DNA of 64,000 nt, taken from Nocardia exalbida NBRC 100660. Its GTDB lineage: Bacteria; Actinomycetota; Actinomycetes; Mycobacteriales; Mycobacteriaceae. Every line of letters begins with the position of its first letter. The first letter of the stretch is position 1. The position numbers and the translations under genes are program-made. The notes under the pieces were generated by a model. That model saw only the letters and a program-made list of their open reading frames with translations, made no database searches and was not told the DNA's origin. The stretch is from the NCBI RefSeq assembly GCF_000308575.1, contig NZ_BAFZ01000054.1, positions 49,131-113,130 on the forward strand, given 5' to 3'. Of the stretch, positions 51,729-60,048 are shown in pieces.

Positions 51729-52898
51729 TCAGGAGGCGCAGGGGCCGGTGTCGACCGGCCGGTCGGATCGCCAGGCGTGGTCGAGCCGATCGAGGACCTC
51801 CGGCAGGCTCGTGGCGAACCCGACGTTGCTGTTGTTCTCGTCGACACCGAACACGATGCCAAGCACGCGGCCGGCGCGGTCGACGAGCGGTCCGCCCGAA
51901 TTGCCGTGCTGGATCGACCCGTCCACGGTGTAGATCTCGCGTTCGCCGAGACCGGTGCGGTAGATGTCGCGTACCTGACGCGCGGCCCGGCTGCGCACCC
52001 GGGTGGCGGACGCGGTGTAGGACCCGCCCCGCGGATAGCCGAGCGCGATGGCGTCGGCGCCGGGACCGGCGGGTTGGGGCGCGACGGTGAGGGCGGGGGC
52101 GGCGAGACCGGGGACGGCGAGCACCGCGATGTCCATGGTCGGATCGAACTGCACGACGTCGGCGGTGAGCGATCCGGTCGGGGCGTCGACGGAGACCTTG
52201 CTGGAGCCTGCGACGACGTGCGCGTTGGTCAGCACCCGCTCCGGCGCGATGACGAATCCGGAGCCGGATTGGCGCACACCGCAGGTCGGTGCGAGGTCCT
52301 GGATCCGCAGCACGCTCGCCCGCAGTTCGGCGGGCATCGGCCCGTCGACGATGCCGGGATCGGGCGGCGCGAGCGGGAGGCCGAGCCCGGCCGCCATGAT
52401 CGGCCCGGTGAGCACCTCGGACAGCCCGGACAGCCAGAACGGCGCGACGTCGTCCACGGTCCGCACGGTGGTCGAATCACGCACCAGGGCGGCGGATTCC
52501 ACCGGGGCGGCAAACAGCCACACCACCAGCGGGACCGCGAGTACATGAACGAGGCAGCCGCAGAGGGCGTCGAGGCGCCGCGTGAGGGGATCGGAAACCG
52601 CCGCGCGCGCGGCTTGTCCGGCCCGGTGCCCGGCGACCGCGCCGAACGCGACCAACCCGACGATCACCATCAGCACCAAGAGGAGCCGCACGGCGCCCGG
52701 AGCGAGCTGACCGAGCACCGCCGCCGAGAGCGCCGCGCCGAGGATCGCCCCCGCCAAACCACCCGCGAAGCCGGGCAGCCCCACGATCGCGCCGCGGCGC
52801 CAGCCGAGCACCGCCGCGACCGCGAGGATGCCGAGCACGGCCAGATCCAGCCAGTTCGGCACGGTCAACGCCACACTCCCGTCGCTGCTGATGGACAA
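51729..52898 (-). CDS. marP: MarP-like membrane serine protease
   Basis: A 389-residue protein collinear with M. tuberculosis MarP (Rv3671c). Four N-terminal helices of the CvpA type (residues 15-130) are followed by a periplasmic chymotrypsin-like protease. The catalytic triad is visible: His227 in LTNAHVV, Asp256 in MDIAVL, Ser334 in GNSGGP. Cys206 and Cys387 are spaced 181 residues apart, exactly as the Cys214-Cys395 disulfide that activates MarP. In mycobacteria MarP is needed for acid and oxidative-stress survival by cleaving the peptidoglycan hydrolase RipA. Start at 52898. Confidence 0.93.
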   Translation of the reverse strand: MSISSDGSVALTVPNWLDLAVLGILAVAAVLGWRRGAIVGLPGFAGGLAGAILGAALSAAVLGQLAPGAVRLLLVLMVIVGLVAFGAVAGHRAGQAARAAVSDPLTRRLDALCGCLVHVLAVPLVVWLFAAPVESAALVRDSTTVRTVDDVAPFWLSGLSEVLTGPIMAAGLGLPLAPPDPGIVDGPMPAELRASVLRIQDLAPTCGVRQSGSGFVIAPERVLTNAHVVAGSSKVSVDAPTGSLTADVVQFDPTMDIAVLAVPGLAAPALTVAPQPAGPGADAIALGYPRGGSYTASATRVRSRAARQVRDIYRTGLGEREIYTVDGSIQHGNSGGPLVDRAGRVLGIVFGVDENNSNVGFATSLPEVLDRLDHAWRSDRPVDTGPCAS

Positions 52899-53015
52899 CG
52901 GCGCGGACTCGTCGTCGGCCGCCCCGTCACCACCCGGCTATACCCTGGTTAGCGCGTCGGCAACGGTCGAGCCGCTAATTTAATCAGCGATTCGAGCTGC
53001 GGCAACCATGCTGCC

Positions 53016-55724
53016 CTATGCCGTGGGCTGGGTGGCCAGCGCCCGCCGGGCATACGCGCGCACGTCGGCATCGGTGTCGTCGATCGCGGCGCGCAGCGCG
53101 TCGTGCGCGGCGGGCAGGTGCGGCCACCCCGAGAGCGACAGCACCGCCGCCTTGCGGACGTCGAGATGCGGATCGTGCAGGGCGGCGGCCAGAATCGGCA
53201 CCGCGAGGTCCGGGTCGGCGCCCGCGAGCCCGCGCGCCGCACCTTGACGGATCTGCCAGGCCGAATGGCGTAGAGCGGCGTCCAGTGCGGTGACGTCCGC
53301 GGGTTCGCCACCCAGCTGGGCGAACGCGGTGAGCGCCGCGGCACGCACCAGCGGGTCGTGGTCGTCGCCGAGGCGGCGGATCACCTCGAGCCCGCCGTCG
53401 CCGATGGCGGCGAGGCCGTGGGCGACGGCGATCCGCACTTCCCGGTTGTCGTCGGCGGCCAGGGTGGCGACGCCGTCGCGATCGTTCAGCGACACCAGTG
53501 CGCGGACCGCTTCGATGCGGACGCGATGATCCCCGTCCGCCAAGGCGGCGCGATACTGCCCGGCCTCACCCGCCCGCAGCGCGCGCAGCAGATCGATCAC
53601 GGTGGACCGCACGACGGGATCGGCCGAACCGAGCCGGTCGGCGAGCCCTTCCGCGGAGGGCAGCACTTCGACGAGCTCGCGCAGACTGGCCGCGGCCGCA
53701 CGCCGGACCGAGGCCGCGTCGTCGTCCAAGGCATCGCCGAGGGCGATCGAGAAGCCCTCCGGGGTGTGCTCGCTCAGCACCGAGATCGCCGCGACCCGGA
53801 CCCCCGCGTCGGGATCGGTCAGATAAGCCGACAATTGCTCCACGGTGGGCTCGTCCAGTGCGAGCAACGCGACGATCCGGGGCGACGGGGGAGTGGCGGA
53901 CTGCGAAGCAGCGGCTGCGGCCCGCTCCTGCTCAGCGCCGGCGCCGGTATGCGGCGCACGGCCGGAGATCCGGTGCGGCTGGTGCACCGGCACCGCCTCG
54001 GCATCGGCCGAGGGCAGGTCGTCGAGCCCGGGCACCGGCACCAGGTACGGCGCCACCGGACGCTTCAGGAACGCCATGGTTCCGTCGGGGTTCTTGCGCA
54101 GGTTGAGGTGGTATCGCCATTCGACATCGTCGCGTTCGGGTAGGTCGGCGCGCTCGTGATAGAGGCCCCAACGGGATTCGGTCCTGGTCAGCGAGCTGCG
54201 GGCGGCCATATCGGCGCAATCGCGGATGAACGACACCTCCACCGCGCGCATCAGCTCGTGCGGGGTGCGCGCGCCGATGCCCTCGACCTCCGCGCGCATC
54301 CGGTCGAAGGTCTCCACCGCGATGCTCAGCTTGGCGGCGGTCTTGGGCGGCGCGACGTAGTCGTTCACGAAACGCCGCAGCTTGTATTCGACCTGCGGTT
54401 GCGGCGGCCCGTCCGGCTGACGTAGCGGCCGGTAGATCAGCTCGTGGGCCGCGGCCAGCTGGTCCTCGGGCAGCTCGGCCGGCGCGGGCACCTCGGCTAC
54501 GGTGGACGCGGCGTGCGCGCCGGCGAGATCGCCGAAGACGAACGCGCCGATCATGTAATTGTGCGGCACGCACGCCAGATCGCCCGCCGCGTACAAGCCG
54601 GGCACCGTGGTGCGCGCGTGCTCGTCGACCCACACGCCGGAGGCGGAATGCCCGCTGCACAGGCCGATCTCGGAGATGTGCATCTCGATGTCGTGGGTGC
54701 GGTAGTCGTGGCCGCGGTTGGCGTGGAAGGTGCCGCGGGTGGGGCGCTCGGTGGTGTGCAGGATGCCTTCGAGCGTGCTCAGCGTCTCGTCGGGCAGGTG
54801 CGACACCTTGAGATAGATGGGGCCGCGCGCGGATTCGATCTCCCGCTTGACCTCGGCCATCATCTGGCCCGACCAGTAGTCGGAGTCGACGAAGCGTTCG
54901 CCGTCGGCGTTGACCTGGTAGCCGCCGAACGGATTGGCGACATAGGCGCAGGCCGGGCCGTTGTAGTCCTTGATCAGCGGGTTGATCTGGAAGCATTCGA
55001 TGCCGCTGAGTTCGGCGCCCGCGTGGTAGGCCATCGAGTAGCCGTCGCCCGCGTTCGTCGGATTCTCGTAGGTGCCGTACAGGTATCCGCTGGAGGGCAG
55101 CCCGAGCCTGCCGCACGGCCCGGTGGCCAGGATCACCGCTTTCGCGGCGACGGCGACGAATTCGCCGGTGCGGGTGTGCAGGGCGGCGGCGCCGACGGCG
55201 CGCCCGCCCTCGGTGAGCACGCGCACCGGCATCAGCCGGTTCTCGATGCGGATCCGCTCGCGCATCTTGCGTTGGCGCAGGACGCGATACAGCGCTTTCT
55301 TGACGTCCTTGCCCTCGGGCATCGGCAGGACGTACGAGCCGGAGCGGTGCACCCGGCGCACCGCGTACTCGCCGTACTCGTCCTTCTCGAACTTCACGCC
55401 GTAGCGCTCCAGCCGCTGCACCATGGCGAAGCCGCGCGTCGCAGTCTGATAGATAGTGCGCTGGTCGACGATCCCGTCGTTGGCCCGGGTGATCTCGGCG
55501 ACGTAGTCCTCCGGTTCGGCCTTGCCCGGGATCACGGCGTTGTTCACGCCGTCCATGCCCATGGCCAGCGCACCGGAGTGCCGCACGTGCGCCTTCTCCA
55601 GCAGCAGCACGTTCGCGCCCTGCTCGGCGGCGGTGAGCGCGGCCATCGTGCCCGCCGTGCCGCCTCCGATGACGAGCACGTCGCAGTCCAGCCGGATCTG
55701 TTCCGACAGCGGCGGAATGTTCAC
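53016..55724 (-). CDS. AprA/fumarate-reductase-like flavoprotein fused to HEAT repeats
   Basis: A 902-residue protein. Residues 1-575 form an FAD-dependent oxidoreductase of the fumarate reductase / adenylylsulfate reductase alpha class: FAD motif VLVIGGGTAGTMAALTA (16-32), HSGALAMGMDGVNN, ATGPCGRLG, CSGHSASGVWVDEHARTTVPGLYAAGDLA (in pieces) and the C-terminal helical part RSSLTRTESRWGLYHERAD. After an Ala/Pro linker (575-640), residues 640-902 are eight or so HEAT repeats (e.g. DPVVRSTVIDLLRALRAGE). No known AprA or SdhA has such a tail. The GTG start overlaps the ATPase stop (GTGA). A ferredoxin in the same operon resembles AprB, so the two may form a redox enzyme. The substrate is unknown. 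Confidence 0.88.
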   Translation of the reverse strand: MNIPPLSEQIRLDCDVLVIGGGTAGTMAALTAAEQGANVLLLEKAHVRHSGALAMGMDGVNNAVIPGKAEPEDYVAEITRANDGIVDQRTIYQTATRGFAMVQRLERYGVKFEKDEYGEYAVRRVHRSGSYVLPMPEGKDVKKALYRVLRQRKMRERIRIENRLMPVRVLTEGGRAVGAAALHTRTGEFVAVAAKAVILATGPCGRLGLPSSGYLYGTYENPTNAGDGYSMAYHAGAELSGIECFQINPLIKDYNGPACAYVANPFGGYQVNADGERFVDSDYWSGQMMAEVKREIESARGPIYLKVSHLPDETLSTLEGILHTTERPTRGTFHANRGHDYRTHDIEMHISEIGLCSGHSASGVWVDEHARTTVPGLYAAGDLACVPHNYMIGAFVFGDLAGAHAASTVAEVPAPAELPEDQLAAAHELIYRPLRQPDGPPQPQVEYKLRRFVNDYVAPPKTAAKLSIAVETFDRMRAEVEGIGARTPHELMRAVEVSFIRDCADMAARSSLTRTESRWGLYHERADLPERDDVEWRYHLNLRKNPDGTMAFLKRPVAPYLVPVPGLDDLPSADAEAVPVHQPHRISGRAPHTGAGAEQERAAAAASQSATPPSPRIVALLALDEPTVEQLSAYLTDPDAGVRVAAISVLSEHTPEGFSIALGDALDDDAASVRRAAAASLRELVEVLPSAEGLADRLGSADPVVRSTVIDLLRALRAGEAGQYRAALADGDHRVRIEAVRALVSLNDRDGVATLAADDNREVRIAVAHGLAAIGDGGLEVIRRLGDDHDPLVRAAALTAFAQLGGEPADVTALDAALRHSAWQIRQGAARGLAGADPDLAVPILAAALHDPHLDVRKAAVLSLSGWPHLPAAHDALRAAIDDTDADVRAYARRALATQPTA

Positions 55725-56461
55725 AGTTTCTCCAGGATCTCGGCCTTCGTCGCGGCCCGGTCGATCGCCTCGCGCGGCCCGGGCACCGGCACCAGCGCTC
55801 GCAGCGTGCCGCCGCCGAGCACGGCGATGCGGTCGCCGAGCAGCAGGGCCTCGTCGAGGTCGTGGGTGACGAAGACGATGGTGGTGGGATGGGCGCGCCA
55901 GGTCTGGATGAGCAGGCGCTGCATGGTTTCCCTGGTCTGGGTGTCCAGCGCGCCGAACGGCTCGTCCATCAGCACGGCGCGCGGCGCGGCGGCCAGGCTG
56001 CGCGCCAGCTGGACGCGCTGGCGCATGCCGCCGGACAGGTCGCGCGGCAGATAGTCGGCGTAGCCGGTGAGCCCGACTTCGTCCACCCAGTGCAGCGCGG
56101 TGGCTCTGCGCTCGGCCCGGGGCGTGCCGCGCAGGCGCAGGGCGAGTTCGATGTTCTGCCGCACGGTGCGCCAGGGCAGCAGCGCGTCGTCCTGGAACAC
56201 CAGGGCGCGGTCGGCCGCGGGGCCGCTCACGCGCTCGCCGTCGGCCAGGATGGCCCCGCCCTCCGGGGCGCGCAGTCCGGCGATCGCGCGCAGCAAGGTC
56301 GACTTGCCGCAGCCGGATTTGCCGACCACGACCAGGATCTCGCCCGGCGCGATCGCCAAGTCGAGCCCGTCGAGCACCGGTTCGCCCCCGTAGGCGATCC
56401 GCACGCCGGTGAGGCTCAGGCGCATTCCGGTCGATGCCGGTGCGTCGATCACTGTGGTCAT
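55721..56461 (-). CDS. ABC transporter ATPase (SsuB/TauB/NitD family)
   Basis: A 246-residue ATPase with Walker A GKSGCGKST, Q-loop LVFQDDALLPW, signature LSGGMRQR, Walker B RAVLMDEPFGALD and VTHDLDEALLLGD. It powers import through the neighbouring permease. The start overlaps the permease stop by four bases (56458-56461). It belongs to the sulfonate/nitrate/taurine branch. Confidence 0.95.
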   Translation of the reverse strand: MTTVIDAPASTGMRLSLTGVRIAYGGEPVLDGLDLAIAPGEILVVVGKSGCGKSTLLRAIAGLRAPEGGAILADGERVSGPAADRALVFQDDALLPWRTVRQNIELALRLRGTPRAERRATALHWVDEVGLTGYADYLPRDLSGGMRQRVQLARSLAAAPRAVLMDEPFGALDTQTRETMQRLLIQTWRAHPTTIVFVTHDLDEALLLGDRIAVLGGGTLRALVPVPGPREAIDRAATKAEILEKL

Positions 56462-57315
56462 GCTTCGACCTCTCTGGGCAGCCAGCGGGTGATGCGGCGG
56501 CCGGCCAGCTCGACCAGCCCCGATGTCGCGAAACCGAGGACGCCGATGGTGATCATGCCGACGAACACCGCCGGATAGTCCACGATGGTGTAGGCCTGCC
56601 AGGTGCGGTAGCCGACGCCGAGACGTCCGGAGATCATCTCCGCGGAGATGAGGCAGATCCATGCCACGCCGACGCCGACCGACAGTCCGCTGAAGACGCC
56701 GGGCAGGATGCCGGGGAACACCACGCGCGCGAGCACGTCCAGCCGGGACGCGCCGAGGGTGCGCACCGCGTCCTCCCAGATCGTGGGGAGTGCGCGCACC
56801 GCGTGCCTGGTGCTCACCAGCACCGGGAACAGCGACGCGGTGAAGGTGATGAACACGATGCCGGATTCGTCGCTGGGGAACAGCAGGATCGCGACCGGGA
56901 CCAGGGCGATGGCCGGGATCGGCCGGACCAGTTCGGCCAGCGGGCCGAAGGTGTCGGCGAGCAGCCGCGAGCGGCCGAGGCCGATGCCCGCGATCACGCC
57001 GACCACCGCGGCCAGCCCGAAGCCGGTGACGATCCGGATCAGCGACTGCGCGATGTCCAGGTAGTACTGGTCGGCGCGCAACTGGGTGCCGAATTCGGCG
57101 ACGATCTCGGTGACGGTCGGCAACGTGTCGAAACGCAGGCCCGCCCGCACGTTGTTGACCGTGAGCAGCTGCCACAGGCCGACCGCGACGGCGACGGAGC
57201 CGACGCGCAGCAGGCGCGAGCGCCAAGCCGACCGCGACGCCGGGGCGGCCTCCGAGTCGACCACGGTGGTTCCCGCGGTGGCCCGCACCGCGGGGGCGGC
57301 GAGTTCGCTGGTCAT
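56458..57315 (-). CDS. ABC transporter permease (SsuC family)
   Basis: A 285-residue permease with six helices and the EAA loop VRTLGASRLDVLARVVFPGILPGVFSGLSVGVGVAW (in pieces). A polar stretch of 30 residues precedes the first helix. The start ATG overlaps the stop of the binding-protein gene (57312-57315). It forms the membrane channel of the second importer in the window. Confidence 0.94.
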   Translation of the reverse strand: MTSELAAPAVRATAGTTVVDSEAAPASRSAWRSRLLRVGSVAVAVGLWQLLTVNNVRAGLRFDTLPTVTEIVAEFGTQLRADQYYLDIAQSLIRIVTGFGLAAVVGVIAGIGLGRSRLLADTFGPLAELVRPIPAIALVPVAILLFPSDESGIVFITFTASLFPVLVSTRHAVRALPTIWEDAVRTLGASRLDVLARVVFPGILPGVFSGLSVGVGVAWICLISAEMISGRLGVGYRTWQAYTIVDYPAVFVGMITIGVLGFATSGLVELAGRRITRWLPREVEA

Positions 57316-58736
57316 CCGCGTACTTCCGTGACGGCTCGGTCGTAGGTGACCGGGGTGGCGGAGGGATGCGCCTGCCGGTAGCGCTGCGCGGCGGCGGCGG
57401 TGGTGAAGGGCAGGTAGCCGTCCCCGTCGCGCAGCCAGATCGACTTGTCGGCGAACCAGCGGGTGCCGAGTTCGGTATCCGGGATGTAGGCGGCGCGGAT
57501 CGTCTTGCCCTGCGCTTTCGCGACCTGGACCGCGCGCAGCAGGCAGGTCGGATCCGCGACCGGTTGCGGCTTCGGCGCGCCGTCCAGCCACAACTCGCCG
57601 GCCAGCGCGGGATTCTCCGCCGCCTTGCCGCAGACGGGATCGGCGCCGGTGACGCGGGTCGGGTTGGCGGTGTCGGTGAGTTCGCGGTCGTAGTCGCGGC
57701 CGGTCTCCGCGAACGCCTTGCGCAGCGGCGCGTCGTCGACGAACCGGTCGATGTCCAGGTCGGCGAAATCGCCGATCGACTTCAGGTACGCCACATCGCC
57801 TTTGAGCGCCGCGATCAGGCTGGGCTCGAGCGTGGTGTCGAAACTGGTTCCGCCGGGGCCGTTGTAGAGGTACACCACCTCCTGGGGCAGCCCGGACCCG
57901 TCGGCGACGATCTTCGCGGCCTCGAACGGCTCGTCCCGCAGGAACTGGGTGGCGTCCAGTTGCGCGGCCAGGAACGCCTGGAGCACCTCCGGGTGATCGG
58001 CGGCGTAGGCGCGCCGGGCCACCACACCGTGGAAGGTCGGCACGCCGAGTTCGGCGCCGTCGTAGAGCAACTTGGCCTTGTTCTGGAAGACGACCAGACC
58101 GGGCCACGCGACGAACTGGGACAGCGCGCCCACCTGACGGGACTCCAGGGCGGTCGCGCCGACCTGCGGCTGCTGGTTGAGCACCTCCACGCCCTTGGCC
58201 GGGTCGATGCCGGCCCGCGTCAGCGCCTGCACCAGCGTGCCGTGCCCGGCCGAACCCACGCTGGCCGAGATCTTCTGCCCGGCCAGGTCACCGATGCCGG
58301 TGGCCGCCGAGTCGTTCGGCACCACCACCATGTTCAGCGCGCCCTTGGGGTTGTACCCGGTGACCGACACCAGTTCGGTGCGCGAGCGCTCGCCCGCCTG
58401 GGTGCGGGAGCCGTTGATCAGCAACGGGTAATCACCCATCGACCCGATGTCGATCTTCTCGGCCACCATCTGCGCGGTGATCGGCGCGCCGGTGTCGTAG
58501 TCCTGCCACTCGACCTGGTACCTGGCCCCGCCGTTGTCGGTGATCTTCTGTAGCCGCCGCTCGAGGTAGCCCTGCGCGCGCAGCAAGGTGCCCGCGGTGA
58601 CGGTGTTGATGGTCTTCGATTGGTAGCCGACGACCACCTTCACGGTGCCCGCGGGGGTGTCGTCGGTCTGCTCCAGCGAGCACCCGGTCAGCGCGAGCGC
58701 GGCGGTGAGCAGGATGGGGGCGAGTTTTGCTTTCAT
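57312..58736 (-). CDS. ABC substrate-binding lipoprotein with C-terminal NosL-like domain
   Basis: A 474-residue lipoprotein. Lipobox LTGC gives Cys19. Residues 30-350 are a SsuA/NMT1-type binding domain (YDTGAPITAQMVAEKIDIGSMGDYPLL, LAGQKISASVGSAGHGTLVQALTRAG). From about residue 365 the protein has an extra domain resembling the copper chaperone NosL: DPVCGK (Cys369), DPTCLLRAVQ (Cys398), AAYIPDTELGTRWFADKSIW and GYLPFTTAAAAQRYRQAHP, then a closing YDRAV. NosL itself has CGM where this has CGK. The role of the tail is unknown; metal binding or substrate handling is inferred. Confidence 0.85.
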   Translation of the reverse strand: MKAKLAPILLTAALALTGCSLEQTDDTPAGTVKVVVGYQSKTINTVTAGTLLRAQGYLERRLQKITDNGGARYQVEWQDYDTGAPITAQMVAEKIDIGSMGDYPLLINGSRTQAGERSRTELVSVTGYNPKGALNMVVVPNDSAATGIGDLAGQKISASVGSAGHGTLVQALTRAGIDPAKGVEVLNQQPQVGATALESRQVGALSQFVAWPGLVVFQNKAKLLYDGAELGVPTFHGVVARRAYAADHPEVLQAFLAAQLDATQFLRDEPFEAAKIVADGSGLPQEVVYLYNGPGGTSFDTTLEPSLIAALKGDVAYLKSIGDFADLDIDRFVDDAPLRKAFAETGRDYDRELTDTANPTRVTGADPVCGKAAENPALAGELWLDGAPKPQPVADPTCLLRAVQVAKAQGKTIRAAYIPDTELGTRWFADKSIWLRDGDGYLPFTTAAAAQRYRQAHPSATPVTYDRAVTEVRG

Positions 58737-58748
58737 CGGTCTTCCAGA

Positions 58749-58976
58749 TCAGCGGAGCAGGTAGGGCATGTTGACGGTGACGGCGCCGGTGGGGCAGCGG
58801 GCCGCGCAGGGACCGCAGTACCAGCACTCGTCCACGTGCATGAAGGCCTTGCCGTTGTCGGGGTTGATGGCCAGGGAGTCGAGCGGGCAGATCTCGACGC
58901 ACAGCGTGCAGCCCTGGATGCACAGCGACTCGTCGATGGTGACGGGGATGTCGGTGCGCTGGTTCACGAGTGCCAT
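58749..58976 (-). CDS. Dicluster 4Fe-4S ferredoxin (AprB-like)
   Basis: A 75-residue ferredoxin with two cluster-binding motifs: Cys19-Cys23-Cys26-Cys30-Pro and Cys51-Cys54-Cys57-Cys61-Pro. The first has three residues between its first two cysteines, as in AprB-type proteins. It should carry electrons for the flavoprotein further down the operon. The stop of the GntR gene directly abuts its start. Confidence 0.92.
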   Translation of the reverse strand: MALVNQRTDIPVTIDESLCIQGCTLCVEICPLDSLAINPDNGKAFMHVDECWYCGPCAARCPTGAVTVNMPYLLR

Positions 58977-59762
58977 CTAGAGGACCTTCCATTCGGGGGT
59001 GCTGCGGGTCAGGCTGCCGCGCATGGTGATGCGGTCGCCGCGCATGCGGATGTACTCCAGATCGACCGGGCGGCCGTCGTCCAGCCGGGTCAGTCGTTCC
59101 AGCATCAGCAGCGGCGCGCCGCCGGGTACGTCGAGGGTGGAGGCGGTGTGCGGGTCGGCGGGCACCGCTTCCAGGGCGAGATCGGCCGAGCCGAGCGAGC
59201 GGCCGCTGATGCGTTCCAGCAGCACGAAGACGTCGGTGTGCTCGAGATCGTGGCCGAGCACCTCGGTGCCGATGTCGGGCACGAGGTAGGTGAGGTCCAG
59301 GCTCAACGGCAGATCCGCGAGGTAGCGCAGCCGCTCGAGATAGACCACCCGCTCGCCCGGCGCCAGGCCGAGCCTGCGCGCGACAGCCGGCGGCGCGGGG
59401 ACGTGCATCGCCGCGCGCACCTCGTTGCGCACGGTGCCGTGGCCTTTGAAGGTCTCCTGCAATCCGAGCAGGGCGTCGAGCCCGTGGTCGTACTTGCGGG
59501 TGGCCACGCGGGTGCCCACCTTGGGCGCCCGGTCGATCAAGCCCTCGTCCTTCAACAGCGCCAAGGCGTCGCGGACGGTATTGCGCGAGGCGCCGTACTC
59601 GGCGGCCAGCTCTTGTTCGCTCGGCAGCGCGCCGTCGAACGCGCCCGCGTGCAGTTGGTGGCGCAGGATGTCGGCCACCCGCCGCGCCTGATCGGCGCGC
59701 AACTGCCGCACCGGCGTGGGTTCCGCTGCCACCGTTTCCGCCTTTCCATCGCTGACCTGCAC
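58977..59762 (-). CDS. GntR/HutC-family regulator heading the AprA-like operon
   Basis: A 261-residue regulator. A winged helix (GALPSEQELAAEYGASRNTVRDALALLKDEGLI, residues about 44-76) is followed by a UTRA-type effector domain (VPAPPAVARRLGLAPGERVVYLERLRYLADLPLSLDLTYL, in pieces). Placed first in the operon, it probably senses the substrate or a sulfur signal and autoregulates. A short palindrome GGGCG-TATT-CGCCC lies at 59789-59802, 27 bp upstream of its start, and is a candidate operator. Confidence 0.92.
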   Translation of the reverse strand: MQVSDGKAETVAAEPTPVRQLRADQARRVADILRHQLHAGAFDGALPSEQELAAEYGASRNTVRDALALLKDEGLIDRAPKVGTRVATRKYDHGLDALLGLQETFKGHGTVRNEVRAAMHVPAPPAVARRLGLAPGERVVYLERLRYLADLPLSLDLTYLVPDIGTEVLGHDLEHTDVFVLLERISGRSLGSADLALEAVPADPHTASTLDVPGGAPLLMLERLTRLDDGRPVDLEYIRMRGDRITMRGSLTRSTPEWKVL

Positions 59763-59788
59763 GAATAGCGACGATAACGGGGTCGCGG

Positions 59789-59802
59789 GGGCGTATTCGC
59801 CC
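59789..59802. promoter_or_regulatory. Candidate GntR operator
   Basis: Perfect 5-bp arms GGGCG/CGCCC around TATT, 27 bp upstream of the GntR gene start. The arms are short and GC-rich, so chance is possible. Confidence 0.35.
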
Positions 59803-59969
59803 GCGTCGCCGCCGACGGAAATCAGGGGATGTTATTGCGCCGGGCGCACTGCGGCCCGACCTGGCGATATGCGCGGCGGCCCGGCCAATACGCCACATAG
59901 GACGCCGACTGCCGAATTCCGATCACAGCGATTCGAAAGCGGGGGCGAGTGGGTCCCGCCGGGCGAATC

Positions 59970-59986
59970 TACGGTCGAAGACCGTA
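59970..59986. terminator. Hairpin between tetR-type gene and GntR operon
   Basis: TACGGTC-GAA-GACCGTA, a perfect 7-bp stem with 3-base loop, 63 bp past the stop of the TetR gene on the minus strand. It could be a terminator for that gene or a regulatory site for the operon that follows. Confidence 0.5.
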
Positions 59987-60048
59987 AATATCGAGTAGCA
60001 GCACCGGTCTTGCGCCGAGCACCCCCACGCCGTCCGGCAGCGCTGCGG

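Noticed and set aside
51000..52952. 650-codon plus-strand frame opposite marP
   Set aside because: Low-complexity Arg/Gly/Ala product; the minus-strand protease has a full catalytic triad.
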